A stretch of 64,000 nt of DNA from Proteles cristata cristata. Its lineage: Eukaryota; Chordata; Mammalia; Carnivora; Hyaenidae. The notes below the pieces were generated by a model. The model did not search any database, was not told the origin of the DNA, and saw only the letters and a list, made by a program, of their open reading frames with translations. Shown piece by piece: positions 31,200 to 40,790 of this stretch. The stretch lies in the NCBI GenBank assembly GCA_017311185.1, contig JAESUZ010003291.1, positions 124,001 through 188,000 on the forward strand, given 5' to 3'. Both the position numbers and the translations under genes were made by a program. Each line of letters begins with the position of its first letter. Positions within the stretch are counted from its first letter, which is position 1.

Positions 31200-31346
31200 C
31201 TTTCCTTCCTCCTTTTCTTCCTCCTTTCCTTCCTTCCTTCCTTCCTTCCTTCCTTCCTTCCTTCCTTCCTTCCTTCCTTCCTTCCTTCCTTCCTTCCTTC
31301 CTCCCTCTCTCCCTTCCATCCATCCATCTATCTATCTAATCTATCT
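31200..31346. repeat. (TTCC)n microsatellite
   Basis: A nearly pure TTCC array at about 31,226-31,302 passes into CCAT and CTAT variants to 31,345 and touches the tail of an old minus-strand SINE. Long frames on both strands here are translated repeat, not genes. Confidence 0.97.
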
Positions 31347-31447
31347 GTTTATTTTTGTATTTTTAAAGTAATCGCTACATCTAGTGTGGAGCTCGAACTC
31401 ACAATCCCGAGATCAAGAGTTGCATGTTCTACTGACTGAGCCAGGCA
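31347..31447 (-). mobile_element. Very old carnivore tRNA SINE fragment
   Basis: The + strand reads tttttaaagtaatcgctaca, tgtggagctcgaactcacaa, tcccgagatcaagagttgca and tactgactgagccaggcag. That is the reverse complement of the ancestral CAN-SINE tRNA part with a very short body. The adjoining microsatellite lies where its tail should be. Confidence 0.8.
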
Positions 31448-32514
31448 GTTATAGGCTTTCATAAGGAAACAGAGTCATACTTCTCACCAATCTCTAATCC
31501 TCTAGACCCACCGGAGACATTTTGGACAAATAAGTTGCTTCGATATCACATCTGCCTGAACAGTGACTCACTTCTGCAGTGTGAGTTTTCAGTTATGGCA
31601 GTCCTTGACACCTGCCTACTTTACACTGACGCTTCTTACTAACACAATATGGATTCTGTTCAGGGGAGCAGGGTGCCAGGCCCACTGATCCACTGTCCCT
31701 TGCAGTATAATCCTGTCCAAAAGATATAAGAGGATTTGCCAACTGGAATGAAGTTGTGAGTTAGGAGATGGAGCAGCTATTCTGTGGCTTTGAGGTATAC
31801 ACTAGAAAGGACATGAACAAAGGATGGCAGTGCGGAGAGACCTAAGGAAGTGGGGACACTGAGGATTTCAGAATCGCTGCACTAATATTTGACAGGGTAT
31901 CCCTACCCTTCCTGATACGGGAGAAAAATAAATGTCTATTGGGTGAAGCTACAATGGTCAGATTTCTGTTAATGCAGCCAGGCACACATTTTAACTGATA
32001 TATCACTTTATTTAGCATTGAAGGCCAAAGATCACCAAAGAGCTTGTAGAATACAGTTAATTCATATTAATGCCATCCTTCTGCCACTTGATGACACATA
32101 ATTGGATTCAGAGCCACTGTACAAATAACTTGAGTGGGGAGAGAGGAAGCAAACAAGGAGAATAATGCCTAAGTATATGCTGAAGCATAACTTCAAGCAA
32201 CGTGAAGCAATCATCCATTGCTGGGCAACAGAGAGAGGCTCAGTCGAGTATCTCATTGTGCATATGATGTCCTTATAATTCAACTAGCCTGCTATGGAAA
32301 AGGGAACCACAAGCAGAAAAGTATAAGCACAGCTACAGACCTCAAGGGAAGAATCGGGAAAAAAATATCCTACAAAGTCTTCATGCATTAGCTGTTTCAG
32401 GCAAATAACACATGCACACGCACACATCCCTGTGCGTTGCAGCGTCTATGTGTGCTGTTGGATATATACATTAGCCTGTTTATCACTAAACTTCAGAATA
32501 TCATTGATGTTGCA
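31448..32514. other. Unassigned sequence
   Basis: No gene or repeat family recognised. Confidence 0.4.
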
Positions 32515-32700
32515 AACACAAAGCCAGGGCAGATGGCCTGGATTGAAATTGTACCTCTGCAGCTTAAGAGCTATGCAGGCTCATCTTTGGGCCTCAGTTT
32601 GTCATCTGCAAAACAGTTATAATAAAATCCGTCCACAAGATTATGATAAGGATGCTGTGAGGTAGTTACTAGGAAGTCCACAGTCATATACGTGTTAGCC
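32515..32700 (+). repeat. MIR relic
   Basis: gcctggattgaaattgtacc, ctctgcagcttaagagctat, cctcagtttgtcatctgcaa, acagttataataaaatccg and ggatgctgtgaggtagttac follow MIR. Overlapping short open frames here are incidental. Confidence 0.65.
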
Positions 32701-32883
32701 AATGTTATTTGCACGATGCCGCAGAAGTAAATATGCTCTCAATTGTGCATGCACAAAATAATGGCTTTATGGACACCTCTCTCTCTGTGTAGATAAATGG
32801 AAAGCCAACTGTCCTGATTAATGCTGGTGTACATGTTGCGAATCCTTGTGAATTTTATAAAGTACCAGCAGCATCAACTACAA

Positions 32884-33090
32884 CAGAGCCTACTTATTTA
32901 ATATTTACTAGGTGCTGGGCTGTGCTTAATGCTTTACTTATATTACCCTGCTTACCTGTTACAGTGACCAAATAATGACATATTATAATGAGCCCTATTA
33001 AAACCTAGTAATTTGCCCTTGGTAACAAAACAAGTAGGTGGAGTAACTGGAATTAGAATCCAAATTCAATTCTTTCAATCTCCAGAGCCT
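32884..33090 (+). repeat. MIR relic
   Basis: aatatttactaggtgctggg, ctgtgcttaatgctttactt, atattaccctgcttacctgt, acctagtaatttgcccttgg and tggaattagaatccaaattc follow the MIR order. Confidence 0.6.
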
Positions 33091-33796
33091 AAATTTTTCT
33101 GCTTGATTCTATTATTTTTACCTTTGTGCTATTTATTTAACTGAAGTCACATGACATATCTGAAAAGATACCATTTAGAAGACTCAAACAAGTTCTATTA
33201 ATACAAGATACACTTGAGCTAATTTCTATAAAGCCATCTCTTATTTGCCATTAATCTCTTGAATTTAGATCCTAGAATAGTAATATCTGTCAAAAATCTT
33301 AGAACAAAGAATGGCTAGTGTTAACATGTAAAACCTGAGGTATTTGCTCAGTCAAATTCTGCATAAACCATTACTTTTTGCCCATTCACTTAAGAAACGA
33401 CCAATGTATAGTTCAAGGGTACAGAATGAAATTTAACAAACTTCTCTGAGATACACACACCCCTCCCAAACCCAGCTGCTCTCAGGCCATTAGAATTAGT
33501 CACCTTGTTTGTTATCTGCTGAGTATGCTCTTTACTAATTGTTCATTTCATTGCCTTAATTTTGTGCCTGGTGCAACAGCACTTAGTCAAAAGGATGGAA
33601 TCTGAAATCCATTTCACACTCCACTCCCAATGGTGGGGGTCCTGAGACAGCACACCACCCAGGAGAAAGGGGTGTGTGTTTTCCAATCAGCATGAAGAGG
33701 CAATTCTTGCATCCACAGCTGTATCGTCTTGATCACCCTCACCCCAACCAAGTACTTGGGGAAACAGGTGGTGTATAGTGGGTTCTACATAAATAT
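33091..33796. other. Unassigned sequence
   Basis: No gene or repeat family recognised. Confidence 0.4.
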
Positions 33797-33918
33797 CTGA
33801 TGAGCACTGGTATTGTATGTAAGCCAATTTGACAATGAATTATACTATAAACATAAAATAAAATAAAATAATAAAAAATAAAATTAAATTAAATTAAGAC
33901 AAAAACAAAACAAAACAA
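33797..33918 (+). mobile_element. Severely 5'-truncated L1 3' end
   Basis: ctgatgagcactggtattgt, atgtaagccaatttgacaat and gaattatactataaaca are the last bases of the carnivore L1 3' UTR, followed by an A-rich (AAAAT)n/(AAAAC)n tail. ggttctacataaa (left) and ggtctgcaaaaa (right) could be a decayed duplication. Confidence 0.75.
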
Positions 33919-34906
33919 TGGTCTGCAAAAAGGAGAAAGGGAAAATTACTCTTTTCCCTTCTATTCTTTCCTTCACCCTCCACAGTTCAGGGCTCATGCT
34001 ACTTCTAGGATGCCCTCACCCAGAATATCTATGCAACGTCATAAAATGGAAGGCCTGGGGCCTAATGTACTATTCCATTCTGAACGTACAAGTAGATGTG
34101 TGCAGCATAATAACAAGATTAGACCCCATGTGGGCCCTCTTTTGCATAATAAAATCCCACATGTTAAAATGCAGATTTATTTTAAGCCCTGGAAGTGCTG
34201 ACCATATGCCTCAGTGGCTGAGGAGACTGCTACTTAATAAATAATCTGCAATGCAAGCCAAAGAATTAATCGTGGCCATCTGATCTTCATGCCCCATCAA
34301 AAGCCAGCAATGAGGGGCCAGGGAACATAGCCAGAATTTGCCAACACATCTCACAGGCATGAGGAAGGCAGGAGCCCACATCTCCCCACCCTAACAAAAA
34401 ATAATAAAATAACAACAATAATAATTGTACAGCTCCATTACAGCGTGCTTGCTGTGAAACATACAATCTACTAAATATGTTACCACTGTAATCTTATTTA
34501 TCGCTTCTCACTGGGGGAGTTGAGGAGGACATTGATACCTAATGAGGGCAGCATATTTTCCAAAATCTACATTCTAAATTGTGGTCTTTACTCTTAGTTG
34601 ACAGCTCAAACTTTTGACCACTATCTTACTGAACATAGCATGTCACAGAGGCTAAATATCCTTTTGTTGAATAACCATATAACACGGTGAAATCAATTTT
34701 TGGTCATTAAGTGAATTTAACAAATCATAATGCATAACTTTTAGTCCCAGGTGGCTTTTTAAAATATATTTAATATTGTGAATGGAACAGCTTTAAAATA
34801 TTCTGGCATTTCTCTGCCATCTCACTAGTTTTGAGAGGACAGTTTGCCCTTCATTAACGACTGAGAGTTATGAGCCAATCTGTGTCTTTTGCTCCTCCTT
34901 AGCCTC
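33919..34906. other. Unassigned sequence
   Basis: A + strand open frame spans 33,918-34,244 but overlaps another frame and shows no family motif. A MIR-like impression at 34,440-34,570 is too weak to call. Confidence 0.35.
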
Positions 34907-35338
34907 TGTATCGGTTCCATGGGGCTACTGTAACCAATGGAGTGGCTTACACAACAAAACAGTTTAGTCTCACAGTTCTGGAGGTTAGAAGGCCAAGATC
35001 AAGGCAGCGGCAGGATTGAATCCTTCTGAGGGCTGTGAAGGAGAATCTGTTCCAAACTTCTCCGATACCTTCTGGTGGTTTGCTGGCAATCACTGGTGTT
35101 CCTTGGCTTATAGATGCATCACATCACCCCTCTCTCTATATTCACCTTCATGTGGTGGTGTTCTCTTTGTGTGTCTGTGTCCAAAAGTCTGCCCTTCCAT
35201 AAAGACACTAGTCAGATTAAAGGCCCACTCTACCTCATCTTAACTAATTACATCTGTAACAATTGTATTTCCAAATAAGGGTGCATTTTGATCTTACAAC
35301 TTCAACATATGATTTAGGGGACACATGAACCCACAACA
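34907..35338 (-). mobile_element. MaLR-type LTR, antisense
   Basis: The + strand reads tgtatcggttccatggggct, cacagttctggaggttagaa, ggccaagatcaaggcagcgg, ccttctgagggctgtgaag, gtgttccttggcttatagat, gtgtgtctgtgtccaaaag, taactaattacatctgtaac, atttccaaataagggtgca and acttcaacatatgatttagg. This is the reverse complement of an MLT1/MST-group LTR, and nearly full length. Confidence 0.8.
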
Positions 35339-35540
35339 GTCTCATATTTCGTGTAAGCCTTTGGGTAAGCTGTGCTCCATACTCAGAACACTTGCCCACC
35401 ATCGTCTCCCTCTCTCCCGTGCTCTTTGCAATTGGTTAATTGATTGTTCAGGTCATCATTACTGTTTCTCTTCAACAAGAAGCATTCTGTAGCCCAGCTC
35501 AACAAAGGTCAGCTAATACTATGAAAAGTAATACAAATAG

Positions 35541-35735
35541 GGGCACCTGAGTGGCTCAGTTGGTTAAGTATCCAACACTCGGCTTTAGATCAGGTCATGA
35601 TCACAGTTCATGAGTCAGAGCCTCGCGTCAGGCACTGTGCAGACAGCATGGAGCCTGATTGGGATTCTCTCCCTTTCATTGCCCTCTCCTGCTCACTCTC
35701 ACACTTCCTTTCTCAAAATAAACAAGATTTTAATG
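35541..35735 (+). mobile_element. Carnivore tRNA SINE
   Basis: GGGGCACCTGAGTGGCTCAGTTGG head, GATCAGGTCATGATCACAG, GTCAGAGCCTCGCGTCAGGCAC box-B region, GACAGCATGGAGCCTGATTGGG body and a CTCAAAATAAACAAG end. Flanks agtaatacaaata and gataatacaagta form a likely duplication. Confidence 0.92.
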
Positions 35736-36039
35736 ATAATACAAGTAATAGCAAGGTATATTATGATCACACTGAACAGTCAGGTAGCAGTGATAGAAAG
35801 CACTCCTGAGACTTTCCAACCCTGTTCTGTAATTATTTGGTTTCTATTTGCTCTTTAGTTGTCTTACAACATTTTTATCTTTTTTAAAGTAAAAAACAAT
35901 TAAGGCTGCTCCTGAACATTAGGGTGTTACCTCTGCTAGTTTATTATTTTTCTGGGTTCATATTTTGTCACAACAACAGATCTATAGGTCTGATATCATC
36001 ATAATGACTGGCTTTCTACATTCTAGACTAGTGACTGAT
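35736..36039. other. Unassigned sequence
   Basis: No gene or repeat recognised. Confidence 0.4.
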
Positions 36040-36221
36040 TCCAGACAAGACAAAACACATCTAACCCTTATTTCTTCATCCCTAAAATCAATATACAGGG
36101 GTGGCTGGGTGGTTCAGTCAGTTAAGCATCTGACTCTTGATTTCTGTTCAGGTCATGATCCCAGGATCATGAGTCAAACCCCACATTGGGCTCTGCACTG
36201 ACAGTGTGGAGCCTGCTTGGG

Positions 36222-36264
<43 letters not shown>

Positions 36265-36460
36265 CTCTCTCTCACTCTTACTCTCTCCCCCTACTCTGCC
36301 CCCTCTCCCGTGCACACTCTCACTCTTAAAAGCTACATATATATAAAATCAGGATACAATCCTCAGATTGTAGAACTGATGTGAGAGTTAGAGATACACC
36401 TAGGATAGTGCCTGATTCATGACAAGTACTCAGGAACTCATTATTTAATAAGTATTTTAA
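36040..36460 (+). repeat. MIR relic split by a SINE
   Basis: Left: acctaacccttatttcttca-type and tccctaaaatcaatat. Right: gattgtagaactgatgtgag and gatagtgcctgattcatgac, then aagtactcaggaa. These correspond to consecutive parts of MIR with the SINE at 36,098-36,343 between them. Confidence 0.5.
36083..36358 (+). mobile_element. Carnivore tRNA SINE, older GACTCTTGATT form, with TSDs
   Basis: TAAAATCAATATACA (36,083-36,097) matches TAAAATCAGGATACA (36,344-36,358). The head GGGTGGCTGGGTGGTTCAG is followed by CTGACTCTTGATTTC, GACAGTGTGGAGCCTGCTTGGG and an expanded (CT)n tract at about 36,223-36,258. Confidence 0.94.
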
Positions 36461-37843
36461 TTAGGATTATCATTATTATATAAAATTAATATTATTACTG
36501 TTTCTTTTAGTCCACAATGTTTCTCCTAGTCTGCAGCACCAAAGTAGAAAAGCACATCTCTTGGATCTATGTGTAACATGAGAAGAACTGGACTCTGAAT
36601 GAGGCTTTTTCTATGATATGAGTCAATATGTGAGCTTTTGTCCACAAGCCTATGAAATCCACTGGCATTCCTTGGAATCTCTTTTTACTTGTCTTTGCCC
36701 ATAATTTGATGTTTGAGTCTGTAGCACAGTGTTGTTAATATATTATCAAATAGTCTTACTTAAGATGCATCAGCATACAGATAAATACTGAAAACAAGGA
36801 AAATCCTGTAACTATCAAGTAAACTTTCCAGAAGCAAACATTGAAAGATTTTATTAAACACAGTCTCACTTTGCTTCTAGGGAAAGTAAGCCCATTGCTT
36901 ATTTAACTTGAAGAACCCATCACTTTATCTTAAGCAATGTGATCTGTGCTTTACTACATACAGGAAGACATAATAAAGTTCAAGTCTATAGAGTACCCAC
37001 AGGATACACATTCTTTAGTACAACATACTTTGGTCTCAGTTGGCAGGGGTGAGGGGCATCAGAGTGTCCTGAGCACCAGACTGGGGGAAAGAGGCCTTAA
37101 TTCCCTTGGTGCATTGGCACATGACCTCTGTCTCTCATGAAATGGCAGAGTTGGTCAAAATCTTCTCTTGTGCTTTAGGACTTTAATGATTCTGTAAGTG
37201 TTCTCCAAAAAGTGGTCGGTAATGCAAAAGAATGACAACAGTCAGTTTGCAAACGTACCCTAATTTCAAAGCTGAACTACTAAATAGACCAAGGTCTTTC
37301 AAAATAATACGTATAATTTTTATGCAGCAATTCACAAAGTAGTTCACTGATTATTAGATTAGCCTCACAAATTTCACCTCAAAATCTATTTGAAAAAAAA
37401 TTAACTTTAGCTGCTTTGCAATCAATTGGGTGGTTTAATATAATGAAGGGTGAGTATAAGAAATGGAATAAAGGCTATATACTAAACTCATTTCAGCAGA
37501 AGAAAGGTAACTAAGACATTATAAAAAATGTTCTAGATACTGTATTTTAGTATGAAAGCAAGTGAAAAGGGAAATTAATGAGCTAGACACTATGGCCTGG
37601 ACTGACATATATGGCAAATTACTTCTTAAAATAGTTTAAAAATACTGCTGACTTAATGTTCAGTCAAATTTAACATTCCTTGAAGCTTAAAGATTTCATC
37701 AGTATGGTACACTAGAAGCTCATTATTAACATTTGTTATAAAAATATGTTCTTTTTAAACCCACCACTGGGTCTTTTATGAATCCATTTAATTGGTTTGA
37801 TAACTAAATACATATAAAGTAGAGTTATTTAAAATATAATTTG
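36461..37843. other. Unassigned AT-rich sequence
   Basis: About 1.4 kb with no recognised gene or repeat. Two short + strand frames are without features. Confidence 0.4.
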
Positions 37844-38010
37844 GGTGCCTGGGTGGCTCAGTTGGTTAAATATCCAACTCTTGATTTAGGCTCAGGTCAT
37901 AATCTCATGGTTTGTGAATTTGAGTGAGATTCTCTCTCTCTCTGTCCCTCCTTCACTCACATGCTCTCTCTCGCTCTCTCTCAAAAAATATACTTTAAAA
38001 AATAAAATAT
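37844..38010 (+). mobile_element. Carnivore tRNA SINE with internal deletion
   Basis: Head GGGTGCCTGGGTGGCTCAGTTGG, CCAACTCTTGATTTAGGCTCAGG, then tgaatttgagtgagattctctc. The stretch from box B to GGAGCCTGCTTGG is missing. Tail motif cataatctcatgg and closing CTCAAAAAATA are present. taaaatataatt flanks both sides as the probable duplication. Confidence 0.9.
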
Positions 38011-38702
38011 AATTATCAATTATTACTTTAAAATTATAAATATACTTTAAAAAATAAAATATTATCAAAAACAAGAAAGATAATAACATATATATATATA
38101 TATATATGTTCCAAGGTTTGATGATACCTCATCTTCCAGAAGTGATAATAACACCACTGAGAACAGAACATGACTATTCAGCAAAAGATAACCACCAGAA
38201 ACAGTGACTGAATGATTCATCGACTGGTTTACTGATTCACTCACACAGTGATGTATTCAATCAACAACTTTATTGAAAGCCTACTATCTACATGACAGGA
38301 AAAAAATATATATATGGATATCACAAAACAAATGTCTGGGAATGCTGAGATCTTACATCCTTAGGAAGCCAGGTATCTTACCACACTTTATACTCAGCAG
38401 AGAAATTTGCATGCCATTGACTCTCAAAAAATGGTTATGGAGAAAATAAAGTACTATATTTTCATTAAAAACAGGTAATATGTGTATGATTGGCATTTCA
38501 GTGCACATATTTAGTTTAATGGAGCATCCCATTTCCTAATCATGTAAGATAGAAGAAAAGAATACTAGTTTATATTTTAATTTAGATCTATTAAACTTAA
38601 AAATAACTTTAAAAAATATACTTAAAACCTGAATCCTGGCTGAAATTTGGTTCCCAATATTTTGGTCCATCACCTTTATTTTTTCAATACGTTTTTTTAA
38701 GT
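38011..38702. repeat. Unassigned, with duplicated AT-rich unit and (TA)n
   Basis: tatactttaaaaaataaaat at 37,989 recurs at 38,041, 52 bases later. A (TA)n tract occupies about 38,089-38,107. Otherwise unrecognised AT-rich DNA. Confidence 0.6.
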
Positions 38703-38940
38703 TAGATCTTTATTGTTTTTTAATGACTTTATTTTATTTTTGAGACAAAAAAAGAGTGCAAGCAGGGGAGGGGCAGAGAGAAAGAGAGAAAGAGAATCCA
38801 AAGCAGGCTCCAGACTCTGAGTTTTCAGCACAGAGCCCGACGTGGGGCTCGAACTTGCAAACTGTGAGATTGTGACCTGAGCCGAAATCAGACACTTAAC
38901 CGACTGAGCCACCCAGGCACCCCAAATAGAACTTTATTTT
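38703..38940 (-). mobile_element. Carnivore tRNA SINE beside an old L1
   Basis: The minus strand reads GGGGTGCCTGGGTGGCTCAG, GATTTCGGCTCAGGTCACAATCTC, GCAAGTTCGAGCCCCACGTCGGG and CTGAAAACTCAGAGTC. Flanks tagatctttatt and tagaactttatt are probably the duplication. The body is about 38,715-38,926. Confidence 0.93.
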
Positions 38941-39775
38941 TCTTAGAGCAGCTTTAAGTTCACAGCAAAATTGAGGAGCAAGTACAGAGATTTCTCACAT
39001 TAACTCCTGCCTCCCCTCTCCCACCTAGCCTGCCCCATTATAAACATCGCTTACCAGAGAGGTACATACATTTCCTATAACTAATTAATCTCCACCAGCA
39101 AATCATAATCACCCAAAGCCCACAGTTTGCATTACTGTTCACTCTTGTGTTAATACATTTTATGGGTTTGGATGACATAAAGACATATACCCATCCTTAT
39201 GGTATCATATACAGTATTTTTGCTTCCCTAAAAATCTTCTCTGTTCTGCTTGTTCATCCTACTCATGCCCCCCCATCCCTAGCAACCACTAATCTTTTAT
39301 TGTCTCCATATTTTTGCATTCTATAGAATGTCATAGAGTTGTAATCATTCAATATCTAATGTTTTGTAGATTGGCTCCTTCCAGTTAATAATATGCATTT
39401 GAGTTCCCTCTATGTCTTTTCACGGGCTTAATAGCTCATTTTTTTTTATTTAGCACTGATTAATACTCCACTGTCCAGCTGCACATAGTTTATGTATCCT
39501 TTTACCTACTGAATGACCTCTTGGTTACTTCTAAGTTTTGGCATTTATGAATAAAGCTACTGAAAACGTTTGGGTGATTTTTTTTACACATATAAATTTT
39601 TAACTCTATTGGGTAAATACTAAGGAATCTAATTGCTAGATCATATGGTAAATATATGTTTACAGTTTCATAAGAAACTGTCAAACTGTCTTTCCACTTT
39701 TTTAAAATCAGGTCTTTTCTGTTCTTATTCTTGAGTTTTAAGAGCTCTCTGCCTATTCTGGATATTAATCAATTT
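38928..39775 (-). mobile_element. Old L1 3' end, antisense (L1M type)
   Basis: The + strand gives the reverse complement of an old mammalian L1: gcagctttaagttcacagca, aaaattgaggagcaagtaca, gtttgcattactgttcactc, ctagcaaccactaatctttt, ttgcattctatagaatgtca, cactgattaatactccactg, tctaagttttggcatttatg, aataaagctactgaaaacg. It runs from 3' UTR into the end of ORF2. At about 39,700 it jumps to cttattcttgagttttaaga, so a block of ORF2 is deleted. Confidence 0.85.
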
Positions 39776-40014
39776 TTAAAATCTTACTAAAGATCTCTTA
39801 CCTCTTTATTTGGTCCAGATAGAGCCAACAGATGAATCTTCTTCAAGAATGATTCTGATCTTACCTTCTTTGGACTAATACATTTAATGGTCACTATATT
39901 CATTTTCATATGAAATATAGATTCCTTTGCCAGTTTTCAAGCACAACTTTTTTCTCTCCTCATTTTTCCTTCTCCCTCTTAACTTTCATTACTTTTATAG
40001 ATCAAATGAACATG
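39776..40014. other. Unassigned sequence
   Basis: No gene or repeat recognised. Confidence 0.4.
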
Positions 40015-40330
40015 AGCTAGTGTCCTCATCTGGCTATTTGGATAATAATCCCTACATTTTAGGTCCTTCTGAGGATTAAGGAAAATGAAAACTTTGGTAT
40101 ACAGTAGGTACTCAATAAATCACAATTATTCATTATTGTTATTGTTATTGTTGAGTCCCAGTGCTAGAAAGAGTATAGTTACTGCAACACAAGCAAACCC
40201 AGTTTCTAATCCCAAATGTTAACTTGCCAGCTTTCTGTTTTCAGACAGGTTAATTAATCTCCTTAGGCTCTGGTTTATCTGTAAAGTAGTGAGAATAGAT
40301 GATGGGCTGATAAAAGGATGAAATTAGATT
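40015..40330 (+). repeat. Two MIR relics in series
   Basis: First (about 40,015-40,125): gtgtcctcatctggctattt, gataataatccctac, ttctgaggattaaggaaaat and acagtaggtactcaataaat. Second (about 40,180-40,330): cagtttctaatcccaaatgt, cagacaggttaattaatctc and ggctctggtttatctgtaaa. Both follow MIR 3' halves. Confidence 0.55.
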
Positions 40331-40519
40331 AAGTAATTGACAAGAGTAATCTAGTTAAAAGCACCAAGGAGAGTTTTTTTCCTTTCTCTTTCATCCTATA
40401 TGTACTATATACTCTAGCTTCAGGCTAATCACCATTTGTTTACTATATCTGTTCCTTTCCTGCCATCAAAATTTTTCTCAAGCTAATCCTTCAACTAGCA
40501 TTCCTGTAGTTCTATCTAT
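40331..40519. other. Unassigned sequence
   Basis: No gene or repeat recognised. Confidence 0.4.
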
Positions 40520-40790
40520 GGATACTTGACCCTTCATACAAAGTTCAGTTCACATGTTTTCTTCAATGCAAATTCTAGGATTTTTCCAAGAAATATCTTT
40601 TTTGTCTCTATATCTTCCAGTATCGTACCAAATATGACACCTGCATGTAGTCTCCTTATCTATATATACTTCTTTCCTTAGCTACACTGAAAGCTATAAG
40701 AGGCAGAGGAGATATGCTATGCCCTTCATGTCTCTTAACTTAACTACCCCAGTGCCTTGCACAGAAGAACAATTTAATAAACTTCAGTTG
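40520..40790 (+). repeat. L2 LINE relic, 3' end
   Basis: ttcatacaaagttcagttca, gtagtctccttatctatata, cactgaaagctataagaggc, agaggagatatgctatgccc, ccccagtgccttgcacagaa and taataaacttcagttgac resemble the closing part of L2 ('ctgtgagctccttgaggg...cagtgcctggcacat...caataaa'). Confidence 0.55.

Noticed and set aside
31102..31371. Open frames on both strands with repeated residues (for example serial GRKE-like units).
   Set aside because: They are translations of the (TTCC)n microsatellite.
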